From the NCBI RefSeq assembly GCF_025452235.1, contig NZ_CP104964.1:372001-436000 (forward strand): DNA of 64,000 nucleotides, read 5' to 3'. The notes under the pieces are model-generated. The model was not told the DNA's origin, did not search any database, and was given only the letters and a program-made list of their open reading frames with translations. Source of the DNA: Devosia neptuniae (lineage in GTDB: Bacteria; Pseudomonadota; Alphaproteobacteria; Rhizobiales; Devosiaceae). The translations under genes were made by a program, and so were the position numbers. Positions 27,181 through 36,827 of this stretch are shown in pieces; within the stretch, counting starts at the first letter, position 1, and every line of letters begins with the position of its first letter.

Positions 27181-28134
27181 TCATGATTTTGCCCTGTGAG
27201 CAGCGAGGTTATAAACAGCTTGGAAGAAGCTTAAGCGCTGTAGTCCCATATTGGCAGAAAACTGGCCCAGGCCGATAGCAAAGGCAAGGAGGGCGTCACC
27301 GCGCGAAAAGCGCGCCCGCAGGTCGCCGAGCCGGTCTTTGTCACCCGCCAGGGTGAGCCGGGCGGCTTCGCCGAGCAGGTAACGGCGGCGGCCGCTGCGA
27401 CAAGCTGCGTTCAGTTCGAGCTCAGGGTAGCGCTCCTGGACTATGTCCAGCGTCTTCATCGTTTCGTCCATCAACTCGAAGGTCCGGCGGCTAGCGCCCT
27501 GACTGTGGCGACGATACGCGCCGAAGATCCCGTCGAGCCGAAGCAGGCCGCCGCGAATGCCCACTTCGATGAAGAACAACCAGTCAGAGGCGCTGGCGAT
27601 GGCCGGGTCGTAGCGCCATTCGGGAATAGCGGAGGCGCGAACCATGATAGAGCAGCCAAACGGAATTCCGGCATGGCGGATAATATCGGCAACCTCGGCG
27701 TAGCGTTCAGTGGTGTCCTGCCACACCGCTATCCGCCGTCCGTCATCGTCGATCACGTCTAGGCCGTGGAAACACAAAGACGCCGATGGCTTGGTGGCGA
27801 AGGCCTCGATCTGACGCCGAATCTTTTCCGGGTACATTAGATCGTCGCCCGCAAACAGGCAGATATATTCCCCAGTACAGAGCGACAGAGCCAAGTTACA
27901 ATTGGCGGTAATGCCGAGATTTCGCTCGTTGAAGTTCAGAACGATGGTTCGGTGCGGATAGGCAGCGGCAATTTCGGTTGCAATGCGCCGAGACTGATCG
28001 CTAGAGCAATCGTCCGAGATTACAAGTTCCAGATTGGGATAATCCTGGTCCAGAACGCTCCGCATGGCGAGTTCGAGATACTCCTCGGCATTGTAGACCG
28101 GGCACATTATGGAAACGCGGGGAAAATCTGGCAT
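27181..28134 (-). CDS. Family 2 glycosyltransferase
   Basis: A 317-residue GT-A enzyme. VSIMCPVYNAEEYLELAMRS opens the nucleotide-sugar fold, followed by LELVISDDCSSDQS, ERNLGITANCNLALSLCTGE and the metal-binding FAGDDLMYP. No membrane helices are seen apart from a weak hydrophobic C-terminal stretch. It adds one sugar of the repeat unit. Donor unknown. Confidence 0.92.
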   Translation of the reverse strand: MPDFPRVSIMCPVYNAEEYLELAMRSVLDQDYPNLELVISDDCSSDQSRRIATEIAAAYPHRTIVLNFNERNLGITANCNLALSLCTGEYICLFAGDDLMYPEKIRRQIEAFATKPSASLCFHGLDVIDDDGRRIAVWQDTTERYAEVADIIRHAGIPFGCSIMVRASAIPEWRYDPAIASASDWLFFIEVGIRGGLLRLDGIFGAYRRHSQGASRRTFELMDETMKTLDIVQERYPELELNAACRSGRRRYLLGEAARLTLAGDKDRLGDLRARFSRGDALLAFAIGLGQFSANMGLQRLSFFQAVYNLAAHRAKS

Positions 28135-28392
28135 TGTATTTGCACCGATAAGGCGACCGCGGGCTGAGCGCCGCGCCTCGCACGTTTCCTGAAACAGCCG
28201 AAGCCGGTGATTGCGCTTCGAGTCGACAAGTGACGTCTAACGGCTGAGGGCTGCCGATGCTAGTAGCGCCCGCAAATTAACAGTTCTCGCATGCAAGGCG
28301 CTCCTTGACTGACCAGGCGCCATCGATCCGCGATCCCGTACCGCCAGCTCCTTTTTTAGAAAGGAGATTGAAAAAGCAATTCGTCCTCCAGA
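28135..28392. other. Intergenic stretch before GT2 gene
   Basis: About 258 bp between the polymerase-like gene and the GT2 gene. A small CTCCTTT-TTTAG-AAAGGAG hairpin lies at 28348-28366 but has no proper T-tract on the minus strand. No gene is seen. Confidence 0.3.
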
Positions 28393-29673
28393 TCAGCTTT
28401 TCGCGGTTACCCTCGCGACGTTAGCCACCTCGGATCGTGGGGCTGAGAGCAGCGCCGCAACCACAAAGAACGCTAGGCCGCCGCTCAAAAAGATCGGCGG
28501 TAAAGCCACAAAACACGCTGTCCAAACAGGCACGACTGCTGAAGCGATCAGTGGCTTGGACTTGGTCGAAATCAGCAACTTGATGGTCACGGCAAAGAGC
28601 GCGGCGTATAAAATCACGCCGATCCAGCCGAAGTTCAACCAGGCATCGACCAGGAACAGGGCATTAGACGAGGCCGTGCCGGCCTCGTTCTGGCCCCATT
28701 GCATTGTGGCAACTTCGCGTTCCACCAGCAAAGGCTCCATGCCTAACGCAACGGCTATAACCTTTATCGAACGGCCCAGCACGAAGTCGCCGTCAAGGAT
28801 GTCGCGTTGGTAGCGCAGCCAGTCGATCGCCGTGACGTAGGGTATCCAAACAATTCGATTTACTGCCAACGAGAGTTGGTCGTCGCGCTGCAGCAGATTA
28901 TACGCTGCCGGAACCGCAGAAGCGTTCTCGACCTGCGGCTCCAGGGGGGCGCTCTGGGCCTGCTGGGCCTGCTGTAGCGCTGGCGGGGTGTCACCGATCA
29001 GCGCGCCGAACCGTCCGCTGGACAGGAAGTACATCGAGGCGATGACCGCGCCTAGCATTATCAACGGCAGGATGGCCGCTCGAAAACGCCGTTCCATCAG
29101 GAACAAGGCTAGCAGGGGGAAGGCGATAGAACCGATGGCACCTTTTGCGAGAGTCAAGGAAAGCCCCACGACCAATATCCCCAGCGCGACATGCCGCCAA
29201 GCGCGCCTGTTGTGATAAGCGTAGGTCACGGCGAGCGGCATCAGAGCGTTGCTCAGGATTGCATAGGCGTAATTGAGCGATTGCCACGCGCCTGATCTGG
29301 TGCGGAGCAGCGTCTCACGCAGCAGTTGAAGCTCCTGCGCAGGGGCTCCGCGAAAAGCTTCGATGAGCGCAACCTTATCGGAGGTACCCATGACGATGAT
29401 GAGCAAGCCAACATAGACGACAACGACGGCAAACGCGGTGAACTCCACCTTACGTCGTGATAGCTGCACTAGCCGAATTTTGCTCAGCCAGGCTTCCGAC
29501 ACGAGTCGAAACGCCAAGATGTATGAAAGCGCGCCGACTACAGATATCCCGATGAATAGTAATACCAGATCTTTTGGGAGAATATATATTCCAGCTATAT
29601 TTTGGAACGCATAGTATACTGCAAAAACCGCCATTGGCAGATAGAAAAGCCAGCTTTTTGCTAATTCCTTCAT
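28393..29673 (-). CDS. O-antigen polymerase candidate (Wzy-like)
   Basis: A 426-residue integral membrane protein with about ten hydrophobic helices and a large loop at about residues 220-320 that includes SSGRFGALIGDTP and LERDVATMQW-like sequence. This topology, and its place between a flippase and a glycosyltransferase, fit a Wzy polymerase. Wzy sequences diverge strongly, so the call rests on topology and context. Confidence 0.75.
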   Translation of the reverse strand: MKELAKSWLFYLPMAVFAVYYAFQNIAGIYILPKDLVLLFIGISVVGALSYILAFRLVSEAWLSKIRLVQLSRRKVEFTAFAVVVVYVGLLIIVMGTSDKVALIEAFRGAPAQELQLLRETLLRTRSGAWQSLNYAYAILSNALMPLAVTYAYHNRRAWRHVALGILVVGLSLTLAKGAIGSIAFPLLALFLMERRFRAAILPLIMLGAVIASMYFLSSGRFGALIGDTPPALQQAQQAQSAPLEPQVENASAVPAAYNLLQRDDQLSLAVNRIVWIPYVTAIDWLRYQRDILDGDFVLGRSIKVIAVALGMEPLLVEREVATMQWGQNEAGTASSNALFLVDAWLNFGWIGVILYAALFAVTIKLLISTKSKPLIASAVVPVWTACFVALPPIFLSGGLAFFVVAALLSAPRSEVANVARVTAKS

Positions 29674-29754
29674 GCGTATAAGTCCTTAACGGCCAGTTCG
29701 GGCTCGCCTAACATAGGGCGCGTGCCGGGCGCAAGTGAAGCGATCCGGCCCTGC

Positions 29755-31008
29755 TTAGCGACCCGGCCTGACGATATGGATGACGTAGTAGAACGTCGAA
29801 AAAACGGCATATGCTAACGCGTTGCCCAAAAAGGCGTACGACGCGCCGATGAGGCCAAATCGGCCGGTAAAGTAGATTGTCGCCGCATAGAGGGTAAAGC
29901 CAAAAAAGAGCTCTGATCCCACCATGGCAACAACTTTGCCCCGCACGATCATGTGGTACGCCACAACCCAGCCGCCGATCCTCACAACGCTGCCCGCTAA
30001 CTGCGGCCCGAGAATGTCCGACACGGGTAAAAACTCGTGGGAGAAAACTAGCGGCACTACAATATCGCGCATCAGGTAGATTCCGAGAGCAAGCACGCTA
30101 CTGGTTGCAATGGCGAAGGAAAGCGTCCGCAGTACCAGCTGCCGTTCTTGGGGGCCGGGCGCAATCCGGCTCAACTGCGGCACGTAGTAGACTGTCAGTG
30201 CCGTGGTGACAACGATCAGATAAAGCTCAGCGAGTCGCCAGGACGCCTCCCAATAGCCCGCGCTCGTCCAGCCCAGCTGATCCCCGATTGCGGTTCGGAC
30301 AAGGATCAGAACGACGGGAGTCGAAATGATCGTCGTCATGCTCATGGTCCAGAAGGGCAGGAACTGTCGGATCGCTGCCAAGTCGAGTCGTGGCTTGAAC
30401 CACGACCAATCGATGCCAGGAACCCTGCCTACCATGGCCAAGGCGACCAGCATGGCGCTAGCCGGGGCTAGCGTTATGCTGGCGAGGCCCCCGCTGACGC
30501 CGAATGCACTCACCAGAACCAGTGAGATGGCGAGAAGCAGCAGACTGGAAGCTGATTTGGAAATGATTAACTCACGAATTTGACCCGCCCCATTGAACAG
30601 CGCCAGGATGATCTGAAACAGAACGATGAAGGGTAAAGCGATGGCCAAGCACACGAACGCCCAAGCAAACGCATCACTGCCGAAAATCGCATTTGAGAGC
30701 AGTCCTGGCCCGATCAGCAGGGCTAGTGCGAAGACCACCAGCACTGGTAAAGCGAAGCCGACGGCGCGCTCCACGTGCACTCTACTGGTGCCGGCCTCGT
30801 GGGCCTCGCTGACATAGCGCACCAGGCCTGTGGTAAAGGCACCCGCACACATGGCCGTCGCCGAAGTGACGAAGTTCTGAAATTGCCCAAAGGCGGCAAT
30901 ACCTTCCGGTCCTGTCTGCACCGATATATATTTCAGCACCAGAAAGCCCGATGCCAGCTTGACGCCGGTTTCGATGGCCGACAACACCGACGTATGGACA
31001 AGATTCAA
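29755..31008 (-). CDS. Lipopolysaccharide flippase candidate (Wzx/MATE-like)
   Basis: A 417-residue polytopic protein with about twelve helices. The N-terminal stretch, [20 protein letters not shown], matches the common start of Wzx/WzxE-like flippases (GPEGLAxFGQFQN). It would move lipid-linked repeat units to the periplasm. Its start overlaps the stop of the aminotransferase gene by 4 nt. WzxE-type flippases move units made with dTDP-amino sugars, which suits its partner here. Confidence 0.88.
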   Translation of the reverse strand: MNLVHTSVLSAIETGVKLASGFLVLKYISVQTGPEGIAAFGQFQNFVTSATAMCAGAFTTGLVRYVSEAHEAGTSRVHVERAVGFALPVLVVFALALLIGPGLLSNAIFGSDAFAWAFVCLAIALPFIVLFQIILALFNGAGQIRELIISKSASSLLLLAISLVLVSAFGVSGGLASITLAPASAMLVALAMVGRVPGIDWSWFKPRLDLAAIRQFLPFWTMSMTTIISTPVVLILVRTAIGDQLGWTSAGYWEASWRLAELYLIVVTTALTVYYVPQLSRIAPGPQERQLVLRTLSFAIATSSVLALGIYLMRDIVVPLVFSHEFLPVSDILGPQLAGSVVRIGGWVVAYHMIVRGKVVAMVGSELFFGFTLYAATIYFTGRFGLIGASYAFLGNALAYAVFSTFYYVIHIVRPGR

Positions 31009-32108
31009 GCTTTGAATCCGTTAACGGCCGCCACGACCTGCTGGGTTTCCTCATCTGTCTGGGTGGGTGACATAGGCAGGCTCAGCACCTGATCATGCAT
31101 GCGCTCAGTAATGGGCAGCTTCAGGCTCCCCAATTCGGTATAGGCACCTTGGTGATGTGGCGCGATCGGATAATGGATCAGCGTCTTCACGCCTCTTTCC
31201 TGTAGATGTTGCTGCAGCGCCTTGCGATTGGGGGTTTGCAACACAAACAGGTGAAAGACGTGACGTGATTCGTTGCCCCAAGCTGGTAGTGTCACGGCTG
31301 GATTGTCGATACCCGACAGATACTGCCGGGCAATCTCGCGCCGTCGCGTCGTATGTGCCGGAAGATGTCGCAATTTCACGCGCAGAAATGCCGCCTGGAT
31401 TTCATCTAGCCGACTGTTCACTCCCTTGAAATCATTCTTGTATTTTTCGTGTGAGCCGTAGTTGCGCAGGGCGGCTAACGTCTTGGCCAGCGTTTCGTCA
31501 TTGGTGGTAATTGCGCCCGCATCACCCAGAGCGCCCAGATTCTTGCCAGGATAGAAGCTGAACCCTGCGGCATCACCCCAGTTGCCAGCAAGTTTGCCCC
31601 CCATTTCCGCACCCTGCGACTGGGCCGCATCCTCGAGCACCAGCAGGCCGTGCTGGCGAGCAAGCGTCATGATTTCGGGCATGTCTGCCAGTTGGCCGTA
31701 GAGATGGACGGGCAGCAAGGCACGCGTCTTGGGCGTGATCGCCGCTGCGACGCCCTCGGCGGTGATGTTGAAAGTGGTCGGCGACGGTTCGACTAGGATC
31801 GGCGTCAGGTTGCAGGCCGAAATTGCGAGAATGGAGGCGATATAGGTGTTGGCCGGAACGATCACTTCGTCGCCATCGCTGAGCTTGCCCAGTTCCTTCC
31901 AAGCTCGCAGCGTAAGGCTCAGGGCATCCAACCCATTGCCCACGCCGATGCAGTAGCTGGTACCGCAGAACTGCGCGAACTCGCGCTCGAAGCCGTCAAG
32001 CTCCTTGCCGCCGATGAACCAGCCAGAATCAATGACACGCGTCGCCGCTTCAACCAATTCGTCGCGCATGGTCATGGTTACTGCACGAAGGTCTAGGAAC
32101 TCAATCAT
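31005..32108 (-). CDS. fdtB: DegT/DnrJ/EryC1/StrS sugar aminotransferase (FdtB-like)
   Basis: A 367-residue PLP enzyme that aminates a 3-keto sugar. Motifs: [57 protein letters not shown] and the PLP lysine in [18 protein letters not shown]. Paired with FdtA it would give dTDP-3-amino-3,6-dideoxyhexose, the precursor of Fuc3NAc or Qui3NAc. It overlaps the flippase gene by 4 nt and the GNAT gene by 8 nt. The exact stereochemistry cannot be read from sequence. Confidence 0.9.
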   Translation of the reverse strand: MIEFLDLRAVTMTMRDELVEAATRVIDSGWFIGGKELDGFEREFAQFCGTSYCIGVGNGLDALSLTLRAWKELGKLSDGDEVIVPANTYIASILAISACNLTPILVEPSPTTFNITAEGVAAAITPKTRALLPVHLYGQLADMPEIMTLARQHGLLVLEDAAQSQGAEMGGKLAGNWGDAAGFSFYPGKNLGALGDAGAITTNDETLAKTLAALRNYGSHEKYKNDFKGVNSRLDEIQAAFLRVKLRHLPAHTTRRREIARQYLSGIDNPAVTLPAWGNESRHVFHLFVLQTPNRKALQQHLQERGVKTLIHYPIAPHHQGAYTELGSLKLPITERMHDQVLSLPMSPTQTDEETQQVVAAVNGFKA

Positions 32109-33042
32109 TCACGTCGATCTCATACCAATCCAGCGTTACGCCCCGGCCGCCGAAGCCTTCCTTCTGGGCGATCAACCCCTCGTTGAGTTCGCGGCCGCCA
32201 TTTTCGCTCGATATGCCAAAACTGAAGTATTTCTTGCCGGCACCCGCGCATTCCTCAATCACTTCGTCAAGCAGGAAATCCAAAGCGCCCAGAAATTTTC
32301 CATCTTCGGAGGTGGCGATGTACTGGGTATGCGCGACAGTATCGAAAAAAAAGATCAGGGTGGCCGCCAACAGCTTGCCGTCTTGCTCCACGCAGCGCAG
32401 GCTAATCCTGTCTGCGAACCGGCTCTTGAGGTAGCGCAGCTCGTCCACCGAGTGGACTGGTGCTGCGCCATGCCGGGCGAGGACATCGGCGAGGAGACGA
32501 TGAAAACTATTCCAATCGTCGCTTTCGCTCATGACCAGTTGCGCCTTCTTGGCGCGAGAAATCAACGACTTGCGACCCTTGGACGGCTTGCGTGGCGCGT
32601 CGAGGTGGATGACGCTGGAGATGTCCCGTCGCACAAGACGCGCATTGAGGCGCGTCAAAGCATAAAGGTCATCCTGGCTGGGCAGGGCATGAAAGATATA
32701 GGGTACGGCCTTGTAGACGATCTTCTCGATGCCGGTCGCCCTTGCATAGTCACGCAGCGCGCCTAAAGCCTGTAGCACGTCCAGAGCGCGGGTCCGGGGC
32801 GCCAGGACCAGGCCGCCATAGGTCAGACCACCGTGCGACACCAAGAGTTCGTTAGTCTGGGAAGCGGGCAATACCGCGACTAAACGATCATCATCCCAGT
32901 ACATCAGAGAGTGATCAGTGAAACGGTCGGCATGGTATTCCATGAAAGCCCGCTCGTAGAAGAACAGCCGCGCTCTGCCATTGCGAACGAAATTGTCCCA
33001 AACGGCCTGGTCGGTCGCTTCGTAGCGGCGCCAAGCTACCAT
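32101..33042 (-). CDS. FemAB/GNAT-like acyltransferase
   Basis: A 313-residue protein with a double GNAT-like fold. Visible are [15 protein letters not shown] and [13 protein letters not shown] in the first part, and [40 protein letters not shown] and [20 protein letters not shown] in the second. Such FemAB-like proteins in polysaccharide loci may attach acyl or amino-acyl groups to an amino sugar, here perhaps the 3-aminosugar. It overlaps its neighbours on both sides, so it is firmly in the operon. The substrate is inferred only from position. Confidence 0.72.
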   Translation of the reverse strand: MVAWRRYEATDQAVWDNFVRNGRARLFFYERAFMEYHADRFTDHSLMYWDDDRLVAVLPASQTNELLVSHGGLTYGGLVLAPRTRALDVLQALGALRDYARATGIEKIVYKAVPYIFHALPSQDDLYALTRLNARLVRRDISSVIHLDAPRKPSKGRKSLISRAKKAQLVMSESDDWNSFHRLLADVLARHGAAPVHSVDELRYLKSRFADRISLRCVEQDGKLLAATLIFFFDTVAHTQYIATSEDGKFLGALDFLLDEVIEECAGAGKKYFSFGISSENGGRELNEGLIAQKEGFGGRGVTLDWYEIDVND

Positions 33043-33950
33043 TCGAGCAGTTCCGCTAACCCGAAGCCGTCTTTGCCGTAGGCACGGCCATTGTAGAACA
33101 TGAAGACCCGATCACCGACCTGGGCCAAGCCAGGATAAGCGATCATTTCCGAATCCCAGCCCTCCGGTGCCACGTCCAGCCCAATATCTTGATCGTGGCG
33201 TTGCCAAGTCTGCAAATCGGACGATCGGGCAAAGCCAAGCCGGTAAGGTCGGTCTTCGGTACTGTAGCCATAGAACAAGTAATGGTCATTTTCCGCGCGG
33301 GAAAATAGGAACGGCCTGCCAATTCGGTACTCGGCGCCCGCGACGTCGAGAAAGACGCGGCCGGGACGGGGAAAGGCGTAGGGCGTATCAGATTCGGTGT
33401 AGCGGACATTGTAGACCGGCAGCGTCTTGTCCGCGCCGGTGATGAAATGGTCACCGCCGCCATACCATACTTTCCATAGGCCATCTTGGTGCCGCACCGT
33501 ATGCGGCACCCGGAACAAAGTTTCGGTATCGGTGCGCTCGAAGACCGGGACACGCTGGTGGCGCCTGAACGTTTGCCCCTGATCGTCCGATACGGCCAGG
33601 CCACCCAGCACGGCAAAGCGCACCTTGGTCCCCAACTGGTATCCGGCATAGTACAGGTACAGTCGCCCCTCGTGCTGGACTACTGCCGAAGGCACCACCC
33701 CGTTCTCGTCAAAGCACCCGTCCTCGCCAATGTCGAGAATGGGGGTGCTTGAATGCCCGATTATTTGGGTCGGGTCGTCCTTGTCCAGGTCCACAGACCC
33801 GATACGGCTGACGCCCTGGGCATCTCGCAGACCAACAAAAATCCGAATCCTATCTGTCAACACCAAAGGCGTGGGCTGCAGCGCGTGGCTGACCGCCCAG
33901 TCGAATTTGCCGGCAGGGTTGAAGATCAACCCTCGATGAAGCCATTTCAT
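33036..33950 (-). CDS. Predicted beta-propeller (GH43/GH68-like fold) protein of O-antigen locus
   Basis: A 304-residue soluble protein with repeating beta-rich blades: NPAGKFDWAVSHALQPTPLV, IGSVDLDKDDPTQIIGHSST, LYLYYAGYQLGTKVRFAVLG, HYLFYGYSTEDRPYRLGFAR and EMIAYPGLAQVGDRVFMFYN. This matches glycosidase-like five-bladed propellers found in polysaccharide clusters and often annotated as hypothetical. No signal peptide is seen, so it acts in the cytoplasm. It is the first gene of the long minus-strand operon. Enzymatic role unknown. Confidence 0.65.
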   Translation of the reverse strand: MKWLHRGLIFNPAGKFDWAVSHALQPTPLVLTDRIRIFVGLRDAQGVSRIGSVDLDKDDPTQIIGHSSTPILDIGEDGCFDENGVVPSAVVQHEGRLYLYYAGYQLGTKVRFAVLGGLAVSDDQGQTFRRHQRVPVFERTDTETLFRVPHTVRHQDGLWKVWYGGGDHFITGADKTLPVYNVRYTESDTPYAFPRPGRVFLDVAGAEYRIGRPFLFSRAENDHYLFYGYSTEDRPYRLGFARSSDLQTWQRHDQDIGLDVAPEGWDSEMIAYPGLAQVGDRVFMFYNGRAYGKDGFGLAELLEW

Positions 33951-34491
33951 GGCAACCTACGACTTAACGCTGAATGCGCTCTTGCGCGGAAATTCGCCAG
34001 GACCAGATTCTTATACAGCAGGTCGGTATTCTTTCTCTTGCGTCTAACACCAAGACGAGTGCCGCGGCGTCTGCCTGCAACCTCGTCGGCAAGAATCGTC
34101 AACATCAATCGGCGCAACAATGGCGAGGAATTGCGGAAACTTCAAGAAGCAAGAAATTCCCGTAGGCGCGACAAATCCTCCGATTTGGATGCCGGCGAGC
34201 ATTGCGGACAGGATGAGGCCGCCGTCTTAAACTCTGTTGATACATCGCCATTAACATAACCACGGTCCATTGAGGGCAGAATTGCCGGGGGCTTCGCTTT
34301 TTCGCTATCGAGTCCGTGCCGCGTTATGAATGATCAGGTAACCCGGGCTCGCGTGACCACTTGCGGTTTGTGGTCCATTTTGGCGCGTCGTGCCCGATTC
34401 ACAGATCGGTCGCCAACAATGTTGTCATGAGCTTCCTGGCTGGGCATAGTTCACAGGCCGAAGTGCTCGCGAACCTGAAAGGGGCCCAGAA
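33951..34491. other. Intergenic region at right edge of the O-antigen locus
   Basis: About 540 bp between two divergent genes. No convincing gene is seen. A basic minus-strand frame of about 50 codons ends at the ATG of the beta-propeller gene, and a 22-codon plus-strand frame (34427-34495) ends in the TTG start of the MNT-HEPN gene; both are doubtful. An inverted repeat, GACCAC-N9-GTGGTC, lies at 34355-34375 and could be an operator for the MNT-HEPN gene. Confidence 0.4.
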
Positions 34492-35412
34492 TTGAAGATC
34501 AGCCTCGATCACCTTCCCGAAAGCAAGCAGCGCAATGTGGCGCGCATCGTCGAGATCATCCACGAGGAGTTCGATGACGCGCTTAAGGAAGCCAAGTCGG
34601 AGGCTAAGCGCCGCGGGCGCATTCTAAAGATCATCCTGTTTGGATCGTATGCCAAGGGCACCTGGGTCGATGAGCCCCACACTATGAAGGGGTATCGCTC
34701 GGATTTCGACATTTTAGTGATCGTGAACGAGAGCCGTTTTGCGGGATTTGAATACTGGGATCGGGCCACAGACCGGCTAAATCGCGAGCCCACGATCGGC
34801 GTGCCGATAGGCCTGATCGTGCACTCGGGTCGCGAAGTGAACAATGCCCTGCGCAATGCGCAGTACTTTTTCACGGACATCCGCAAAGAAGGCATCCTGC
34901 TCTATGAGATGGATAATCGGGAACTCGCTGAGCCCGGTATTCTTACACCGCAACAGGCATTGGATGTTGCTCGCGAGCAATACACTCAACGTTTTGAAGC
35001 CGCGCTCAATTTTCTAAAACTAGCGAAATATTCGATGGCGGATGGCATGCTTAACCCAGCGGCCTTTCTACTTCATCAATCGCTCGAACAAGCCTACTCC
35101 GCCGTGCTGTTGGTGCTGACGAATTACAGTCCTCCATCACATAACCTGAAATTCCTGCGCATGCTCGCCGAGGATCGTGACCGTCGCCTCATTGAGGCCT
35201 GGCCACGCGACCAGCACCGCCATAATGCCTGGTTCAACGTTCTCAATGAAGCCTACGTCAAAGCCCGCTATTCCAAGCACTATGAGATCAGCGAAGATGC
35301 GCTGAAATGGCTCATGGATCGGACCGAGCACCTGCACGCGCTTGTCCGGACAGTGTGCGAGGAACGCTTGAAAAGCTTGGAGCAAGTGGCCTTAGCTGAC
35401 GCCAGGTTGTAA
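34492..35412 (+). CDS. Fused nucleotidyltransferase-HEPN protein
   Basis: A 306-residue protein starting at TTG 34492 with AAAGGGG upstream. Residues 45-80 are the minimal nucleotidyltransferase: ILFGSYAKGTW with GS at 51-52 and DFDILV with D71 and D73. The C-terminal half is HEPN-like, with a final RYSKHYE motif (R259, H263) in place of a standard Rx4-6H. Separate MNT and HEPN genes often form toxin-antitoxin pairs in which the MNT AMPylates the HEPN toxin. This is the known single-chain version. It is monocistronic with its own terminator. Confidence 0.87.
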   Translation: MKISLDHLPESKQRNVARIVEIIHEEFDDALKEAKSEAKRRGRILKIILFGSYAKGTWVDEPHTMKGYRSDFDILVIVNESRFAGFEYWDRATDRLNREPTIGVPIGLIVHSGREVNNALRNAQYFFTDIRKEGILLYEMDNRELAEPGILTPQQALDVAREQYTQRFEAALNFLKLAKYSMADGMLNPAAFLLHQSLEQAYSAVLLVLTNYSPPSHNLKFLRMLAEDRDRRLIEAWPRDQHRHNAWFNVLNEAYVKARYSKHYEISEDALKWLMDRTEHLHALVRTVCEERLKSLEQVALADARL

Positions 35413-35464
35413 AAGTCGCCGAAGCTGGTTTAGGTGGCGGCCTCATAAGGCAGCTCAAGAAGAA

Positions 35465-35497
35465 AAGGCGCTCCGATTTGGAGCGCCTTAGTTTCTT
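35465..35497 (+). terminator. Rho-independent terminator after MNT-HEPN gene
   Basis: A perfect 10-bp stem, AAGGCGCTCC / GGAGCGCCTT, with loop GATTT, followed by AGTTTCTT. It lies about 50 nt after the stop codon. Confidence 0.8.
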
Positions 35498-35914
35498 CCC
35501 GGGAGGAGATAGCCCAAACTGCACCGCAGAGTTTAAGGCATCATTAAGGACGCTGAGGTGCCCCATTTTGATCTTGACCTAGAGGCCGCGGATCATCCTG
35601 ACCAGGAGGTTGCGCGTGCGGTGAACGACCGAGCAGCCTGTTGCTCTGCTGAATTCATCGCGAAGCGGCTGTTCCGCCTTGGTCGCTCTGATGGCCGGGG
35701 CAGGGTGGTTTGCACGCTGGCCACTCCGGCCCTCGCTTGGAAACGGACGTTTGCGGATACGAGTTCTGCTTGAGGCTATTGATCCCTAAGCACATCGTGC
35801 ATGTCGCCACTCAGCCGGTCCAACGCGCCACGACAAAATCGTCGCCGGCCCGGAAGATGGCAATGTAGGCTCATCCAAAAAACCTGGGGGCCGGAGCTCC
35901 TGCCGCCTTCGCGG
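35498..35914. other. Intergenic, no gene seen
   Basis: About 415 bp between the terminator and the SDR gene. Short frames here show no family-like sequence or ribosome site. Confidence 0.35.
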
Positions 35915-36658
35915 CTACCTGTTCAGGCGAGCAAATGACTCGGCGTACCGGCCTTCGCGCTCGGCGAAGCGTTGGAAATGCACGCGCTCAACGAGGATTT
36001 CATCCTCATCACCTCGCCGTTCGAGCAGGGCCATGGTTTGGGAAATGTAGTCGGCGAGAGGCATGGCATTGGGATCGCTGGCCTGCTGCGATCCGGTCAA
36101 CTCGGTCTGAACATAGGGGGGCACCAATTCGATGACCTGCACCGAAGTGCCACGCAACTGCACGCGTAGCGTCTGGCTGTAGGAGTGAATGGCTGCCTTG
36201 GTAGCGCAATAAGCCGGAAAGTCCCCTCGTGGCAGGAAAGCCAGCCCCGATGAAACCGTCAAAACGGCAGCATCCGGACGCGACATCAAGTGAGGGAGCA
36301 AAGCGGTTGTAAGCCGGATCGGCCCAAGCAGATTGGTTGTGATCGTCGCTTCTGCGGTGACCGTGGAGCCGTCTTGGATGGATTCCGCGCGCATGATGCC
36401 GGCGTTGTTGATCAGAATGTTGAGGGCGGGAAAGTCTTGCACCACCTGACGCGAAAAGGCGCTGATTGCCGCCGGATCGTCGACGTCGAGTTGGTAGCTG
36501 TGGATGCCGGGATTGGCGCTTTCGACAGCCTCGAGCTTGTCCCGGCTGCGCCCTGTGACGATGACCTCATTGCCTCTTTCAAGGAATGCTTCTGCAAGGG
36601 CGCGGCCGATCCCGCTGCCGCCGCCGGTGATGAGTATCGTATTGCCCGTGATGTTCAT
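35915..36658 (-). CDS. SDR family oxidoreductase (DltE-like)
   Basis: A 247-residue classical short-chain dehydrogenase: ITGGGSGIGRALAEAF is the cofactor site, NNAGIM follows, and Y-CAT-K with the upstream serine (TVSSGLAFLPRGDFPAYCATKAA region) is the catalytic set. Arg at the cofactor tail (TGRSRDKL) favours NADP(H). It is divergent from an AraC regulator that probably controls it. Substrate unknown. Confidence 0.92.
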   Translation of the reverse strand: MNITGNTILITGGGSGIGRALAEAFLERGNEVIVTGRSRDKLEAVESANPGIHSYQLDVDDPAAISAFSRQVVQDFPALNILINNAGIMRAESIQDGSTVTAEATITTNLLGPIRLTTALLPHLMSRPDAAVLTVSSGLAFLPRGDFPAYCATKAAIHSYSQTLRVQLRGTSVQVIELVPPYVQTELTGSQQASDPNAMPLADYISQTMALLERRGDEDEILVERVHFQRFAEREGRYAESFARLNR

Positions 36659-36827
36659 GTCGATCTCCTTTGGGTATCCGTGCGGCGTAGAGATAGCGCC
36701 GCGGAGCTTCCCCCGCCTGCCACTTCCTCGAAAGAACCTGCCTATTTCTCCAGACCTGTAGCCGCGCTATTGCTGAATTGGCTGCCGAAGCGCTATTCCA
36801 GTGCCTGTTTCTACGGAGGATCGGGTG

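Noticed and set aside
34427..34495. 22-codon frame ending in the TTG start of the MNT-HEPN gene
   Set aside because: It could be a coupled leader peptide, but has no ribosome site or conserved pattern that I can judge.
35558..35773. 71-codon plus frame after the MNT-HEPN terminator
   Set aside because: No ribosome site, Cys/Arg-rich composition, no recognisable family.
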